NCBI GenBank assembly: GCA_947501105.1
Contig: CANMUP010000003.1
Coordinates: 124,001 to 188,000, forward strand
Direction of reading: 5' to 3'
DNA from: an uncultured Flaviramulus sp.
GTDB lineage: Bacteria > Bacteroidota > Bacteroidia > Flavobacteriales > Flavobacteriaceae
DNA length: 64,000 nt
Shown in pieces: positions 1 to 8,939 of the stretch. The notes beneath the pieces are model-generated. The model did no database searches, was not told where the DNA came from, and saw only the letters and a program-made list of their open reading frames with translations. The position numbers and the translations under genes are program-made. Position 1 is the first letter of the stretch, and every line of letters starts with the position of its first letter.

Positions 1-767
1 AGCTTTTTTCTTCCATGCGTTTGCTGTATTGAATTGGTTAACAATTCGTAGATGTCTTTGTGGTGTTTGTTTTCTAACTGCTTTAGCTGTTTTTTTATGG
101 TTTTTTTATCATGGCGTTTAGCCGGACCAGTTTGTGCCATGTATGGCGATAACTCTTGAACTTTTTTTGCAGTTTCAAGAATTAATGGTTTTAATAAATC
201 GAATTCTGCGCCTTCACTTTCAGTTATTTCATGTCCGATTCTATATAATTGATTCGTAAAATTATTTACAAAAACAGCAGCTAAATGTAGTACACGGCGC
301 TGATCGCTGTTTACTTTTTTGGTTGGACTTCCTATAGATAGCGCTAAATTTTTAAGAAGATCATAATGTTTGCCACCACCAATAGTTTCTATACAAATAG
401 GTACGTTAGCAAAATCCATTTCGGCATCTTTACTAAAGGTCTGTAATGGATAAAAAACGCCACGTTTTTGCTTTTTATCAATATCATAAACACTTACACT
501 ACCAGAAGTATGTATAACCAATCTGTTTTCAAAAGGGAGTTGTTCTGATAGTTCTACAATGGCATCATCACTAACAGCAATAATATAAACATCAGCCTCT
601 TTTAGAAGTGATAAGTCATCAATAATTTTAACTTCATTTCTGTATGAATTAATGGTGTTTAGACTTCTATTATACCATTGGCTTACAGTTATATTATTAG
701 CTTTGCTAAAAGCTTTAAATAGGTGAGTGGCTACATTGCCTGCGCCAAGAATTACTACTGAAATCAT
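1..767 (-). CDS. Rossmann-like / DUF2520 domain protein, partial at window edge
   Basis: This reading frame is missing from the ORF track because it runs off the left edge with no stop in the window. The start is the ATG complementary to 765-767, and about 255 residues are visible. The N-terminus (ISVVILGAGNVATHLFKAF) is a glycine-rich Rossmann nucleotide-binding motif. The middle (VYIIAVSDDAI, HTSGS, FYPLQTFS) and the helical C-terminal half (HLAAVFVNNFTNQLY) fit the Rossmann-like plus DUF2520 two-domain family, which resembles NADP-dependent F420/ketopantoate-reductase-type oxidoreductases. The substrate is unknown. The visible length is close to the family's usual 250-290 residues, so only a few C-terminal residues should be missing. 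It is divergent from the truncated haemoglobin gene. Confidence 0.85.
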   Translation of the reverse strand, partial: MISVVILGAGNVATHLFKAFSKANNITVSQWYNRSLNTINSYRNEVKIIDDLSLLKEADVYIIAVSDDAIVELSEQLPFENRLVIHTSGSVSVYDIDKKQKRGVFYPLQTFSKDAEMDFANVPICIETIGGGKHYDLLKNLALSIGSPTKKVNSDQRRVLHLAAVFVNNFTNQLYRIGHEITESEGAEFDLLKPLILETAKKVQELSPYMAQTGPAKRHDKKTIKKQLKQLENKHHKDIYELLTNSIQQTHGRKK

Positions 768-787
768 ACTGCTAAAATAAGTAAGTA

Positions 788-821
788 TTGCATCATATAA
801 AAGACTTATGCCTTATCTTTG
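788..821 (+). promoter_or_regulatory. Bacteroidota-type promoter of the truncated haemoglobin gene
   Basis: TATCTTTG at 814-821 matches the TAnnTTTG -7 element, and a TTG lies 23 bp upstream (788-790). The ATG at 828 begins only 6 bp after the -7 element, so the transcript should be almost leaderless. The TTG start chosen by the ORF track lies inside the -7 element and is rejected. Confidence 0.6.
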
Positions 822-827
822 TTTACT

Positions 828-1220
828 ATGAATAAAAAAGATATTAAAACTAGAGAAGATGTTTTTTTATTAGTGTCATCATTCTATAAAAAAGTTAGAA
901 GGGACACTGTTTTAGGACCTTTTTTTAATGATGTAATTAAAGATTGGGATGCACATTTAGAAAGATTAACTACGTTTTGGGAATCGAGCTTATTTTTAAA
1001 AACTAGATATGTAGGAGATCCTTTAGAAGCACATGTGAAAGTTGATAAAAATAACAACAATAGTATTACTGAATTGCATTTTGGACTTTGGTTAAATCTT
1101 TGGTATCAAACTATAGATGAACTTTTTGAAGGTGATTATGCAGAAAATGCTAAAAGACGTGCTAGAAAAATGGGTACTTTTTTATATTTAAAAATATTTG
1201 AAGCAAGACAATCTCAATAG
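828..1220 (+). CDS. Group III truncated haemoglobin
   Basis: A cytosolic small globin of 130 residues. The sequence has the TrHb pattern: an N-terminal helix (FYKKVRRDTVLGPFF), the W-rich central segment (LTTFWESSLF), and a proximal haem-ligand histidine in ITELHFGLWL followed by the F/G helices (NAKRRARKMGTFLYLKI). Group III truncated globins are haem proteins implicated in binding or detoxifying small ligands such as NO or O2; the role here is inferred from family only. The start is the second Met of the ORF-track entry, because the first (TTG) overlaps the promoter. It is divergent from the DUF2520 gene. Confidence 0.9.
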   Translation: MNKKDIKTREDVFLLVSSFYKKVRRDTVLGPFFNDVIKDWDAHLERLTTFWESSLFLKTRYVGDPLEAHVKVDKNNNNSITELHFGLWLNLWYQTIDELFEGDYAENAKRRARKMGTFLYLKIFEARQSQ

Positions 1221-1312
1221 CCTGGTTTCAATTATAGCTAGTAGTAAATAATTTTTAGCGAATTTGTACTAAGACTTTCAAATTTTAACATAGCAAAATC
1301 AACTAAAATTCT

Positions 1313-1320
1313 TAAATTTG
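1313..1320 (+). promoter_or_regulatory. -7 element upstream of ccsBA
   Basis: TAAATTTG matches TAnnTTTG and lies 25 bp before the ccsBA ATG. No convincing -33 TTG is present at the usual distance. Confidence 0.45.
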
Positions 1321-1345
1321 CACGACCTAAAAAAGGGTTGTTATT

Positions 1346-4300
1346 ATGCTAGATAAACTCGCCAAAATTCTTTTCTCTACTAGACTTACTGCTGTTTTAT
1401 TTATTGCCTTTGCTGCTGCTATGGCAACAGGTACATTTTTAGACTCAGGACAAGAAACATCTCCAACACCTTATACAAGAAATTTAATTTATAACGCTTG
1501 GTGGTTTGTAGCTATTATGGTGTTTTTTGTAATTAATTTTACAGGAAACATCTTTCGTTTCAGATTGTACAAAAAAGAAAAATGGGCAACTTTAATACTA
1601 CACTTGGCTTTCATTTTTATTTTATTAGGCGCTTTTATTACACGCTATGTGAGTTTTGAAGGTATGATGGCAATTAGAGAGGGTGCAACAGAAAACACCT
1701 TTCTTTCACAAGAAACATATGTAACAACATATATAGATGGTGATTATGAGATTGATGGGCAAAATCAAAGACGTGTTTTAGAATCCGAAGTCGATTTTTC
1801 AAAACGTTTAAATAACGATTTTAAAGTTAAAACAGATTACAATAAACTACCAGTTACTATTGAATTAGAAAAGTTTATTGTTGGAGCAGAAGAAGATATT
1901 ATTCCAAGCGATACAGGAGAGGAATACTTGAAACTAGTTGAAGCTGGAGGAAATGGTGCCCATAATCACTTTTTAAAGGTTGGAGAGGTTGCAAATGTTC
2001 ATAATGTACTAATAGCGCTTAACAAACCTACTGATGGTGCTATAAATATTACTCACTCTATTGATGGCTTAACTATACAATCGCCTTTTGAAGGAAGTTA
2101 TATGACTATGGCAACAAGAGCCGAAGGTAAATTGATAAAAGATAGTTTACAGCCTTTAGTTTTACGATCGTTATATAAAATTGGTAACATGCAATTAGTG
2201 TTTCCTAAACCAGTAGTAAAAGGTGTTTTTGATGTCGTTCAAAAGGCGCAAATTCTTAAAAATGATGTGGATGGTGTGGTACTTAAAGTTTCAGCAAATA
2301 ACGAAACTAAAAGTATTGGTTTATTGGGAGGTAAGGGATCAAACGGAGGTTTTAAACAAATTAAAGTAGGTGGTTTAGATTTTGCATTTAAATACGGGGC
2401 GAAAGTTTTAGAGTTGCCATTTAAAATAAAACTGAATGATTTTGAAGCAGAACGTTATCCTGGAACAGACAAAGGGTATTCTGCGTTCTCTAGTCAAGTT
2501 ACTGTTTTAGATGAGCAAGAAGGCGATTTTGATTATAAGATATTTATGAATAATATTTTGGACCATCGCGGATATCGATTTTTTCAGTCGAGTTTCGATC
2601 CTGATGAAAAGGGAACAATTTTATCTGTAAACCATGACTATTGGGGGACTTTAATAACATACATAGGTTATTTTATGCTCTACTTTGGTATGATGGCTAT
2701 TTTATTTGTTAAAGGGTCTCGTTTTGGAGACTTAAAACGTCAATTAGAAAAAATTAAGGCCAAAAAAGCAAAATTATTATCAATAGTATTGTTATGTTTT
2801 GGTTTGAATGCGTTTTCACAGCAACATTCTGAAGATGATGGACACGATCATTCTAAACCATCAAAAACTCAAATTGATTCTATTATAAGAGCTAACATTA
2901 CTCCAAAGGCACATACTGATGAATTTGGACATTTAGTTATTCAGGATCTTAGCGGGCGTATGATGCCTGTTAACACCTATGCGTCTGAGATGCTTCGTAA
3001 GTTAAGCAAAAGTGATACTTACGAAGATTTTGATGCTAACCAAGTATATTTATCTATACAAGAAAGCCCTTTGCTTTGGTATAATGTGCCCATTATTTAT
3101 ATAAAACTAAAAAAGGGAGATTCCATAAGAAAACTTATTGGCATAAATAAAGAAGAAAAATATGCTACACTAGCCGATTTTTTTACAGTAAGAGGCGAGT
3201 ACAAATTAGCTCCTTACCTTGAAGAAGCCTATAAAGCTCAAGTGCCAAATGGTTTTCAAAAAGAATTTAAAGAAGCCGACCAACGTGTTAGTTTGCTTTA
3301 TAATGCTGTTGAAGGGATGTCTTTAAAAATATTTCCTATTCCTAATAATGAAAATAACAAATGGATTTCGGCTTACGATTATAGAATTGATAAAGAAGTA
3401 AATAATAAAATTGAAGACTCACTTTATGGGAATTTTATTAAAAATGGGTTTAGAGCTTACCTCTACACACTTAATAAATCTAAACAGTCAGGTGATTTCT
3501 CTGAAGCTTCAAAACTTTTAGCTGCATTTAAAAAAACACAGCAGCAATATGGTGCTGAGGTTATGTTGAGTGATGATAAAGTTAAAACAGAAGTTTTATA
3601 CAATAAGTATGATATTTTTAAGAAGCTTTTTAGCTGGTATATGTATGTTGGGAGTTTATTGTTTGTTCTGTTGATTATTCAAATTTTTAATGATAAAAGA
3701 AAACTCATTAATATTTCTGTTACAGTTTTTAAGTTTATCATTTTTGGGCTGTTTTTATTACACACTTCAGGATTGATTGTTCGTTGGTATATTTCTGGTC
3801 ACGCTCCTTGGAGTGATGCTTATGAGTCTATGATTTATGTGGCGTGGTCTACAATGTTATTTGGATTTATAGTAGGAATGAGCAAGAAAGACAATAAGAT
3901 TCGTAAAGATGATATATCAGGTATTGTATTGTCTGTTTTAGGAAAAAGAAAAAACTCTGATTTAACTATTGCTGCAGGAGCATTTATAACATCTATGATC
4001 TTAATGATTGCCCATTGGAATTGGATGGATCCTGCTATTGCAAACTTGCAACCAGTTTTAAATAGTTATTGGCTTATGATTCATGTTGCAGTAATTGTAG
4101 CAAGTTATGGTCCTTTTGCGTTGGGTATGATTTTAGGTGTTGTTTCATTGTTGCTAATGATTTTTACAACAAAAGAAAACAAAGTAAAAATGGACCTTAA
4201 TATAAAAGAACTTACTATAATTACCGAAATGGCATTAACAGTAGGTTTAGTGATGTTAACTATAGGGAACTTTTTAGGCGGTATGTGGGCAAATGAAAGT

Positions 4301-4612
4301 TGGGGACGTTATTGGGGTTGGGACCCTAAAGAAACTTGGGCGCTTATAAGTATTATGATTTATGCCTTTGTATTACATATGCGATTAATTCCTGGGTTGC
4401 GCGGACGCTGGTTTTTTAACCTGATGTCTATCGTAGCTTTTTCTAGTATTTTAATGACGTATTTTGGAGTGAACTTCTATTTGGCTGGATTACACTCTTA
4501 TGCTAGTGGCGACCAAATAGTGAGCGTTAAATTTATAGGAATTGCTTGTGCTATTGTTGCTATTTTAGGTTTTTTCGCTTATCGCGGATATGCTAAGCAT
4601 TATAAAAAATAA
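1346..4612 (+). CDS. ccsBA: Fused cytochrome c biogenesis protein CcsBA (ResB-ResC)
   Basis: A system II cytochrome c maturation haem exporter/lyase in the inner membrane, 1088 residues. The N-terminal half is ResB/CcsB-like: membrane helices at about residues 8-28, 48-68, 82-102 and 433-453, with a long periplasmic domain between. A second soluble region rich in charge follows (about 490-750). The C-terminal third is CcsA/ResC-like with multiple helices, conserved histidines (HTSGLIVRWYISGH near 805) and the tryptophan-rich WWD haem-handling motif (WGRYWGWDPKETWALI) near residue 985. Such fusions are usual in Bacteroidota and epsilonproteobacteria. The gene ends 3 bp before the next ORF, so the two are probably cotranscribed. 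Confidence 0.96.
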   Translation: MLDKLAKILFSTRLTAVLFIAFAAAMATGTFLDSGQETSPTPYTRNLIYNAWWFVAIMVFFVINFTGNIFRFRLYKKEKWATLILHLAFIFILLGAFITRYVSFEGMMAIREGATENTFLSQETYVTTYIDGDYEIDGQNQRRVLESEVDFSKRLNNDFKVKTDYNKLPVTIELEKFIVGAEEDIIPSDTGEEYLKLVEAGGNGAHNHFLKVGEVANVHNVLIALNKPTDGAINITHSIDGLTIQSPFEGSYMTMATRAEGKLIKDSLQPLVLRSLYKIGNMQLVFPKPVVKGVFDVVQKAQILKNDVDGVVLKVSANNETKSIGLLGGKGSNGGFKQIKVGGLDFAFKYGAKVLELPFKIKLNDFEAERYPGTDKGYSAFSSQVTVLDEQEGDFDYKIFMNNILDHRGYRFFQSSFDPDEKGTILSVNHDYWGTLITYIGYFMLYFGMMAILFVKGSRFGDLKRQLEKIKAKKAKLLSIVLLCFGLNAFSQQHSEDDGHDHSKPSKTQIDSIIRANITPKAHTDEFGHLVIQDLSGRMMPVNTYASEMLRKLSKSDTYEDFDANQVYLSIQESPLLWYNVPIIYIKLKKGDSIRKLIGINKEEKYATLADFFTVRGEYKLAPYLEEAYKAQVPNGFQKEFKEADQRVSLLYNAVEGMSLKIFPIPNNENNKWISAYDYRIDKEVNNKIEDSLYGNFIKNGFRAYLYTLNKSKQSGDFSEASKLLAAFKKTQQQYGAEVMLSDDKVKTEVLYNKYDIFKKLFSWYMYVGSLLFVLLIIQIFNDKRKLINISVTVFKFIIFGLFLLHTSGLIVRWYISGHAPWSDAYESMIYVAWSTMLFGFIVGMSKKDNKIRKDDISGIVLSVLGKRKNSDLTIAAGAFITSMILMIAHWNWMDPAIANLQPVLNSYWLMIHVAVIVASYGPFALGMILGVVSLLLMIFTTKENKVKMDLNIKELTIITEMALTVGLVMLTIGNFLGGMWANESWGRYWGWDPKETWALISIMIYAFVLHMRLIPGLRGRWFFNLMSIVAFSSILMTYFGVNFYLAGLHSYASGDQIVSVKFIGIACAIVAILGFFAYRGYAKHYKK

Positions 4613-4615
4613 AGA

Positions 4616-5059
4616 ATGTTTGATTTAAAAGATAAGTTAAGACAATTATTAGATTCTGGATTCGAAAACATTTCTAACTATTCAGATGCTGAAATGTCTC
4701 ATAATATATCTCCTGAAAAATGGTCTAAAAAAGAAATATTAGGGCACTTAGTAGATTCTGGTATTAACAACCTTCAGCGTTTTACAGAGATTCAATTTGA
4801 GAGTAAACCTTATAAAATTCGAACATATAATCAAAATAAACTGGTAAAATCTAACGATTACCAAAATATAGATTCTAAAGCTATTTTAGCTTTATGGAAA
4901 TCTATCAACGACCAAATCCTTCATTTAATAAAAATTCAAACTCCTGAAACTCTGAGCTATGAAATTATTTTAGTAGATGGAAATATTTCTGATTTAAGGT
5001 TTTTAATGGAAGATTATGTAAATCATTTAGAACATCATTTAAATCAAATAATTGACTGA
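4616..5059 (+). CDS. DinB-superfamily (DinB_2/YfiT-like) protein
   Basis: 147 residues, all helical. ISPEKWSKKEILGHLVDS with a C-terminal DYVNHLEHHLNQI carries the spaced histidines that form the metal site in the DinB/YfiT four-helix bundle. Members of this superfamily include bacillithiol S-transferases and maleylpyruvate isomerase-like enzymes; the substrate here cannot be read from sequence. The start lies 3 bp after the ccsBA stop, which suggests translational coupling but not a shared function. Two further DinB-like genes lie at 52847 and 54674. Confidence 0.85.
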   Translation: MFDLKDKLRQLLDSGFENISNYSDAEMSHNISPEKWSKKEILGHLVDSGINNLQRFTEIQFESKPYKIRTYNQNKLVKSNDYQNIDSKAILALWKSINDQILHLIKIQTPETLSYEIILVDGNISDLRFLMEDYVNHLEHHLNQIID

Positions 5060-5085
5060 TTTAATTTTATACAAAAAAACATAGT

Positions 5086-6081
5086 TTAGTTTGCTTCTGT
5101 AATATCATCAATAATCATTTTTTGATATTCTCTTGGAGTTTTTTGAGTTTCTTTTTTAAAGGCAGTATAAAAAGCTGAAGGTGTTTTAAAGCCTGAATCA
5201 AAAGCTAAATTTTCAATTTTATCGTTTTTATACCTTGGATCTATTAGTTTGTTTTTTATGTCTTTTATTCTAAAGCTATTAATTGTTTCAGGGAAAGATT
5301 TGTTATAAACACTTTTAGTAACTTTTGAAATAATATATGTAGGTAAATCAATTGTTTCTGAAAACTTAACTAGAGTTATAGCTGGCTCTAAGTAAGATTT
5401 GTTTACTTCCAGTGCCTTCACTACTTGTTTTATTTGTTTTTCAGAAACAATTATTCTATTTGCTTTTTTTATTAAAACAGGAGATTTTAACGCATAAAAA
5501 AATAAAATATAAATAACCAATGCAGCAATAGCTGTTCCTATTGTATACCATTTCATAGAGTTACCCGAATGCTGAAAAGTAAAAGCTCCAATTAACCCTA
5601 CTATAGCATAAAAAAGCGCTTTATGCCATATTGTTACTAATTCAGCATAATCTTTATTGAAAACAAATTTCACACCTATATATACGGTATATAAAACCAA
5701 ACTCGCTAAAGCAGATATATAAAAATTTCTATCATATCCACTTATTAGGTTTATTGTAATAAAACCTAGAGCTGGATAAATAAAGTGAAGGATTTGTTTA
5801 GAGTCAAAATTATTTTTTTCTATTGAATTATTAAAGTATAATAAAAACAAAGGACCAATTGAAGAAAAACCAAGGAACCCCAGAGCTACACCTATAGTAT
5901 CTATACCTGAAAAAACATAATAAATAATGGATTTTGAAATTCTTATAGCAATAGCAAGAAAGAGTAAACCTAAAACGGTATCATGAAAGGGGTTTTCTTT
6001 TCTAATAAATAAAAAATAGAGTATCAAAAAAATACATGTTGCTACCGAAATGCTCGAAAAGATTGTTAACGCTATTTCCAT
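5086..6081 (-). CDS. Membrane-anchored AraC-family transcriptional regulator
   Basis: The N-terminal ~210 residues form about seven hydrophobic segments (ISVATCIFLILYFLF and others). A C-terminal AraC/XylS DNA-binding domain follows (SFRIKDIKNKL...IENLAFDSGFKTPSAFYTAFKKETQKTPREYQ), with both helix-turn-helix units recognisable. This 7TM-AraC architecture is common in Bacteroidota and suggests membrane sensing, with the ligand unknown. The ORF track starts eight codons earlier at 6105; the inner Met (MEIALTIF) is preferred because the membrane segment follows at once, but either is possible. It is divergent from the DUF2911 gene, a plausible target. Confidence 0.88.
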   Translation of the reverse strand: MEIALTIFSSISVATCIFLILYFLFIRKENPFHDTVLGLLFLAIAIRISKSIIYYVFSGIDTIGVALGFLGFSSIGPLFLLYFNNSIEKNNFDSKQILHFIYPALGFITINLISGYDRNFYISALASLVLYTVYIGVKFVFNKDYAELVTIWHKALFYAIVGLIGAFTFQHSGNSMKWYTIGTAIAALVIYILFFYALKSPVLIKKANRIIVSEKQIKQVVKALEVNKSYLEPAITLVKFSETIDLPTYIISKVTKSVYNKSFPETINSFRIKDIKNKLIDPRYKNDKIENLAFDSGFKTPSAFYTAFKKETQKTPREYQKMIIDDITEAN

Positions 6082-6196
6082 TATTGTTTTATGTTTTGAA
6101 AACAAATATCAAAATAAAGTTAGTTCATTTTGTTAAAATCCCCTTAAAACATCTCCGTATTTCTAGAATCAGAACAAAAAAAACTTTATTGACACT

Positions 6197-6204
6197 TAGT
6201 TTTG
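6197..6204 (+). promoter_or_regulatory. -7 element of the DUF2911 gene
   Basis: TAGTTTTG matches TAnnTTTG. It overlaps the ORF-track start at 6202, so that start cannot be used from this promoter, and it supports the ATG at 6232 or 6247. Confidence 0.45.
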
Positions 6205-6231
6205 CTGTTATCAATTAAAAAACGAACAGTT

Positions 6232-7350
6232 ATGACTAACTACACTATGACAAAGAAGAATTTTTATTTTGTAATGGCATTATTTATTTCAATGACATCA
6301 TTTGGTCAGTTTCACACATTAAACTTTCCAAAAGCTAGTCCTAAAGTAGAAGAAAGTCAAAAACTCGGAGTTACAAAAATCACAATTAATTATAGTAGCC
6401 CTAGTTTACGTGGTAGAGATGTATGGAGTAATCAGAATATTATACCTCAAAACAGTAAACCATTTCCGTGGAGAGCTGGAGCGGATATGGCTACCACAAT
6501 TAATTTTACTACTGATGTTACAATTGAAGGGCAATCGCTGAAAGCTGGAACTTATGCTTTCTATGTAATTCCTGAGAATGATATTTATACACTATTGTTT
6601 GCACATAATTATAATCAATGGGGTAGTTATTACTTAAATATTGATGAAGATGTTTCGTTAGAAGTAAAAGTAAAATCTACTACTTGTGAAAAATCAGAGC
6701 AATTAGATTTTGAGTTTTTAGATAGAACTGAAAACACCTTAATGATTGGTTTAGAATGGGGAGAAAAGCGTATTCCGTTTAAAGTTGGAGTTCATTTAAA
6801 TAAAACTGTTGTAGAAAGTTTCAGAAGCGAATTGCGAGGGATTAATACATATCATTGGCAAGCTTGGAATGATGCTGCTCGCTGGTGTTTAAATCATGAT
6901 ACAAATCTTGAAGAAGCTCTTGTTTGGGTTAATCATTCTATAAATGGAGGCTATAATGGTTTTGCTGCACACAAAGACATTAGAAACCTTGTGACTAAAA
7001 TTAATTTATTAAATAAATTAAATAAAACTGAAGGTTTAGATAAGACTGTTAATGATGCATCAGAAATAATAAAACAAGATTGGGAAGCCAGTTATTTTGC
7101 TCAAGTTTTAAATGTAAATAAATTATATAATAGAGCTCTCAACTTTTCTAATAAGCATTTAAAGGATTTCTCTAAAGCATGGTCTATACATTTAAACAAA
7201 GGAGTTTCTCATTATTTTTTAGGAGATCAGAAGGCTGCTATTAAAGCTGCTGAGAAATCACTTTTATGGGCTCCAGAAAGTAGAAGGAACAGAATTAAAC
7301 AAATTATTGATGAATTTAAAAATAACTCATACAAGATTCCAGTTAGCTAA
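6232..7350 (+). CDS. Secreted DUF2911-domain protein with TPR-like C-terminus
   Basis: About 372 residues. A signal peptide (KKNFYFVMALFISMTSFGQ) ends in the Bacteroidota-style FGQ site, so the protein is exported. Residues ~30-195 are the DUF2911 domain: SPSLRGRDVW, PFPWRAGADMATTI and the beta-rich KAGTYAFYVIPE. The C-terminal ~170 residues are helical with TPR-like features (DQKAAIKAAEKSLLWAPES). The function of DUF2911 is unknown. Starts at 6232 or 6247 (MTKKNF) are both possible; the track start at 6202 overlaps the promoter. It is divergent from the membrane AraC regulator. Confidence 0.88.
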   Translation: MTNYTMTKKNFYFVMALFISMTSFGQFHTLNFPKASPKVEESQKLGVTKITINYSSPSLRGRDVWSNQNIIPQNSKPFPWRAGADMATTINFTTDVTIEGQSLKAGTYAFYVIPENDIYTLLFAHNYNQWGSYYLNIDEDVSLEVKVKSTTCEKSEQLDFEFLDRTENTLMIGLEWGEKRIPFKVGVHLNKTVVESFRSELRGINTYHWQAWNDAARWCLNHDTNLEEALVWVNHSINGGYNGFAAHKDIRNLVTKINLLNKLNKTEGLDKTVNDASEIIKQDWEASYFAQVLNVNKLYNRALNFSNKHLKDFSKAWSIHLNKGVSHYFLGDQKAAIKAAEKSLLWAPESRRNRIKQIIDEFKNNSYKIPVS

Positions 7351-7398
7351 GTAATTATACTAAGTTAAAAATGAAATTTTTAAAACAGATATGGTGTT

Positions 7399-8118
7399 TT
7401 ATTTAATCAACCCTAAAACATAAACATAGCCAAGCCCAAATAAAATAGCTAGACCAAAACTTAATAAACTTCCTATAAGAATATATTCGGTTAATTTTCG
7501 GTCTTTAGCTTTTGATAAATCACCAAAACGGAACACCGATTTTGCAGCCAATAAAAAACCAATACCTTCCCAATGTTGTGTGATTATAAAAGCGAATACA
7601 AATAAACGTTCTAACATGCCAATGTAGGCACCTGCGTTCTCTAAAGATTCATCATTGCTGTCTTCTTTTAAATACCATTTAGATATAATGGTTCTCATAA
7701 TTATGGACGAGACTACCGTAACACCCAATATACTTGTAACCAATAATAAAAATGTAGGATTGTAAAGTGTGTCTATGTTAAATTCATAAGGCTCATAAAT
7801 ACTAACAACTAAAGCAATCACAATTAAATGTGCTAATTGATCTAAACCAAAAAGAAGTCTGTTATTAAGTACAGGTTTTAGATTTAACTTTATGACATCA
7901 ATAATATAATGCGAAATGATGATGATTAGTATACCTAGCCAATAATTAAAATTGATTTGTAACACCAAAATTAAAGCACTAAAGTGCACTAAAATATGCC
8001 AGTATAAAAATTTAGATTTGTGTTTGTGGGTTTCTTTATGAACCACCCATTTTTGTGGTTGTAATAAAAAATCGCCAATAAAATGTGCTAATATTAATTT
8101 GATGAATAAGGTTAACAT
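7399..8118 (-). CDS. DUF3307 membrane protein
   Basis: 239 residues with about six membrane segments. The N-terminus LAHFIGDFLLQPQKWVVHK and the later HILVHFSALILV and ISHYIIDVIKL motifs, with regularly placed His and Asp in the membrane, identify DUF3307. The family has no established biochemical role. The gene overlaps the 3' end of the SatD-like gene by 7 bp, so the two are one transcription unit. Confidence 0.88.
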   Translation of the reverse strand: MLTLFIKLILAHFIGDFLLQPQKWVVHKETHKHKSKFLYWHILVHFSALILVLQINFNYWLGILIIIISHYIIDVIKLNLKPVLNNRLLFGLDQLAHLIVIALVVSIYEPYEFNIDTLYNPTFLLLVTSILGVTVVSSIIMRTIISKWYLKEDSNDESLENAGAYIGMLERLFVFAFIITQHWEGIGFLLAAKSVFRFGDLSKAKDRKLTEYILIGSLLSFGLAILFGLGYVYVLGLIK

Positions 8119-8714
8119 AAGGTTTCTATTTGGGTTTTGTAGTACTTCAGTAGTTTCGAGATTTCATCAAAGCCAGCACGCTTAAGACCTTGACTAATAT
8201 TGCCTTGGGTTTTACCAAAAAAATTAGCAAGCTGTAATTGGTTTAATTCTGGCTTCTCTAGTGCTGTTTTAATTAATATAGCAGTGGTAACTGTCCAGTT
8301 ATTTATAGTTAATAATGCTAAATCTAGCATAATATTCATAGATTTGTCAAAAGTTTCAAAAGGTGTTTTTATTGCCAAGGTTGTTTTTTTTAGCGATTCA
8401 AAACATTCGCCAGAATTAACAAAAGCACTTCCATTTGATTCTGTAATTCTTTCAGATTGATATGTTTTTTCGCCTATGCCAATGGCTAGCCTTACATCAA
8501 TCTTTTCAAATTGTTTCATAGTTGCTTTAATTAACAAGCAAGCTTCTAAAGCGTGTTTTGGGTTGACTTCTAATTGAAAACTATCGCCCCTATATATTTC
8601 CCATGCTAAAGGCGAATTGCCATAACTATTTAAAATAGTTTTAAGCGAATCTAACCATTTCTTTGGAGAGCTTTTTTTAGAATTTATTATATCACCTGTT
8701 ATTATACTAGTCAT
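8112..8714 (-). CDS. SatD-like regulatory protein with C-terminal HTH
   Basis: 200 residues. The first ~150 (SIITGDIINSKK, WEIYRGDSFQLEV, IDVRLAIGIGE) match the SatD family, named from the streptococcal acid-tolerance locus, and loosely resemble a nucleotide-cyclase-like fold. The last ~45 residues (LNQLQLANFFGKTQGNISQGLKRAGFDEI) look like a helix-turn-helix. It is cotranscribed with DUF3307. Three regularly spaced near-palindromes lie just upstream of its promoter and are the obvious candidates for autoregulation. The DNA-binding role is inferred. Confidence 0.8.
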   Translation of the reverse strand: MTSIITGDIINSKKSSPKKWLDSLKTILNSYGNSPLAWEIYRGDSFQLEVNPKHALEACLLIKATMKQFEKIDVRLAIGIGEKTYQSERITESNGSAFVNSGECFESLKKTTLAIKTPFETFDKSMNIMLDLALLTINNWTVTTAILIKTALEKPELNQLQLANFFGKTQGNISQGLKRAGFDEISKLLKYYKTQIETLC

Positions 8715-8734
8715 GGTTTTGTAAAAAATATAAT

Positions 8735-8767
8735 CAAATGTATTAATTTTTAATCAAGAAAACAAAA
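8735..8767 (-). promoter_or_regulatory. Promoter of the satD-like/DUF3307 operon
   Basis: On the minus strand TACATTTG (8735-8742) is a -7 match, and TTTTG (8763-8767) lies 20 bp further upstream as a -33 element. The predicted transcript would have a leader of roughly 15 nt. Operator repeat 1 abuts the -33 element. Confidence 0.6.
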
Positions 8768-8846
8768 ATATTAGTTAAAAAGCTAATAATTTAAAATATT
8801 AGTTTTAAAGCTAATAATATGAAATATCAGCTTAAAAAGTAATAAT
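8767..8846. promoter_or_regulatory. Array of three near-palindromic operator-like repeats, 28-bp period
   Basis: TTAGTTAAAAAGCTAA (8771-8786), TTAGTTTTAAAGCTAA (8799-8814) and the degenerate TCAGCTTAAAAAGTAA (8827-8842) start exactly 28 bp apart and share flanks of the form ATA...TAAT. Each is a near-palindrome. The array lies between the SatD-like promoter and the mscL promoter and could serve either. Confidence 0.7.
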
Positions 8847-8880
8847 TAAAATATCTTATAAATATGTAAATGGTTTTAGT

Positions 8881-8914
8881 TTTTTTGAACTCAGTTTATA
8901 AACAAATACCTTTG
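8881..8914 (+). promoter_or_regulatory. Promoter of mscL
   Basis: A T-run ending in TTG (8881-8887) is followed after 19 bp by TACCTTTG (8907-8914), an excellent match to the Bacteroidota -33/-7 consensus. The mscL ATG is 25 bp downstream, preceded by a purine-rich AAAAGGA. Confidence 0.7.
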
Positions 8915-8939
8915 CTTCATAATATTTAAAAGGATAAAA

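Noticed and set aside
819-827. TTG start of the truncated haemoglobin
   Set aside because: It lies inside the -7 element TATCTTTG.
6202-6231. Upstream start of the DUF2911 gene given by the ORF track
   Set aside because: It overlaps a -7 promoter element and adds residues before the signal peptide.
8767-8846. Regularly spaced repeats that might be a CRISPR array
   Set aside because: Only three 16-bp units at 28-bp period with AT-rich, near-identical gaps, no unique spacers and no cas genes.
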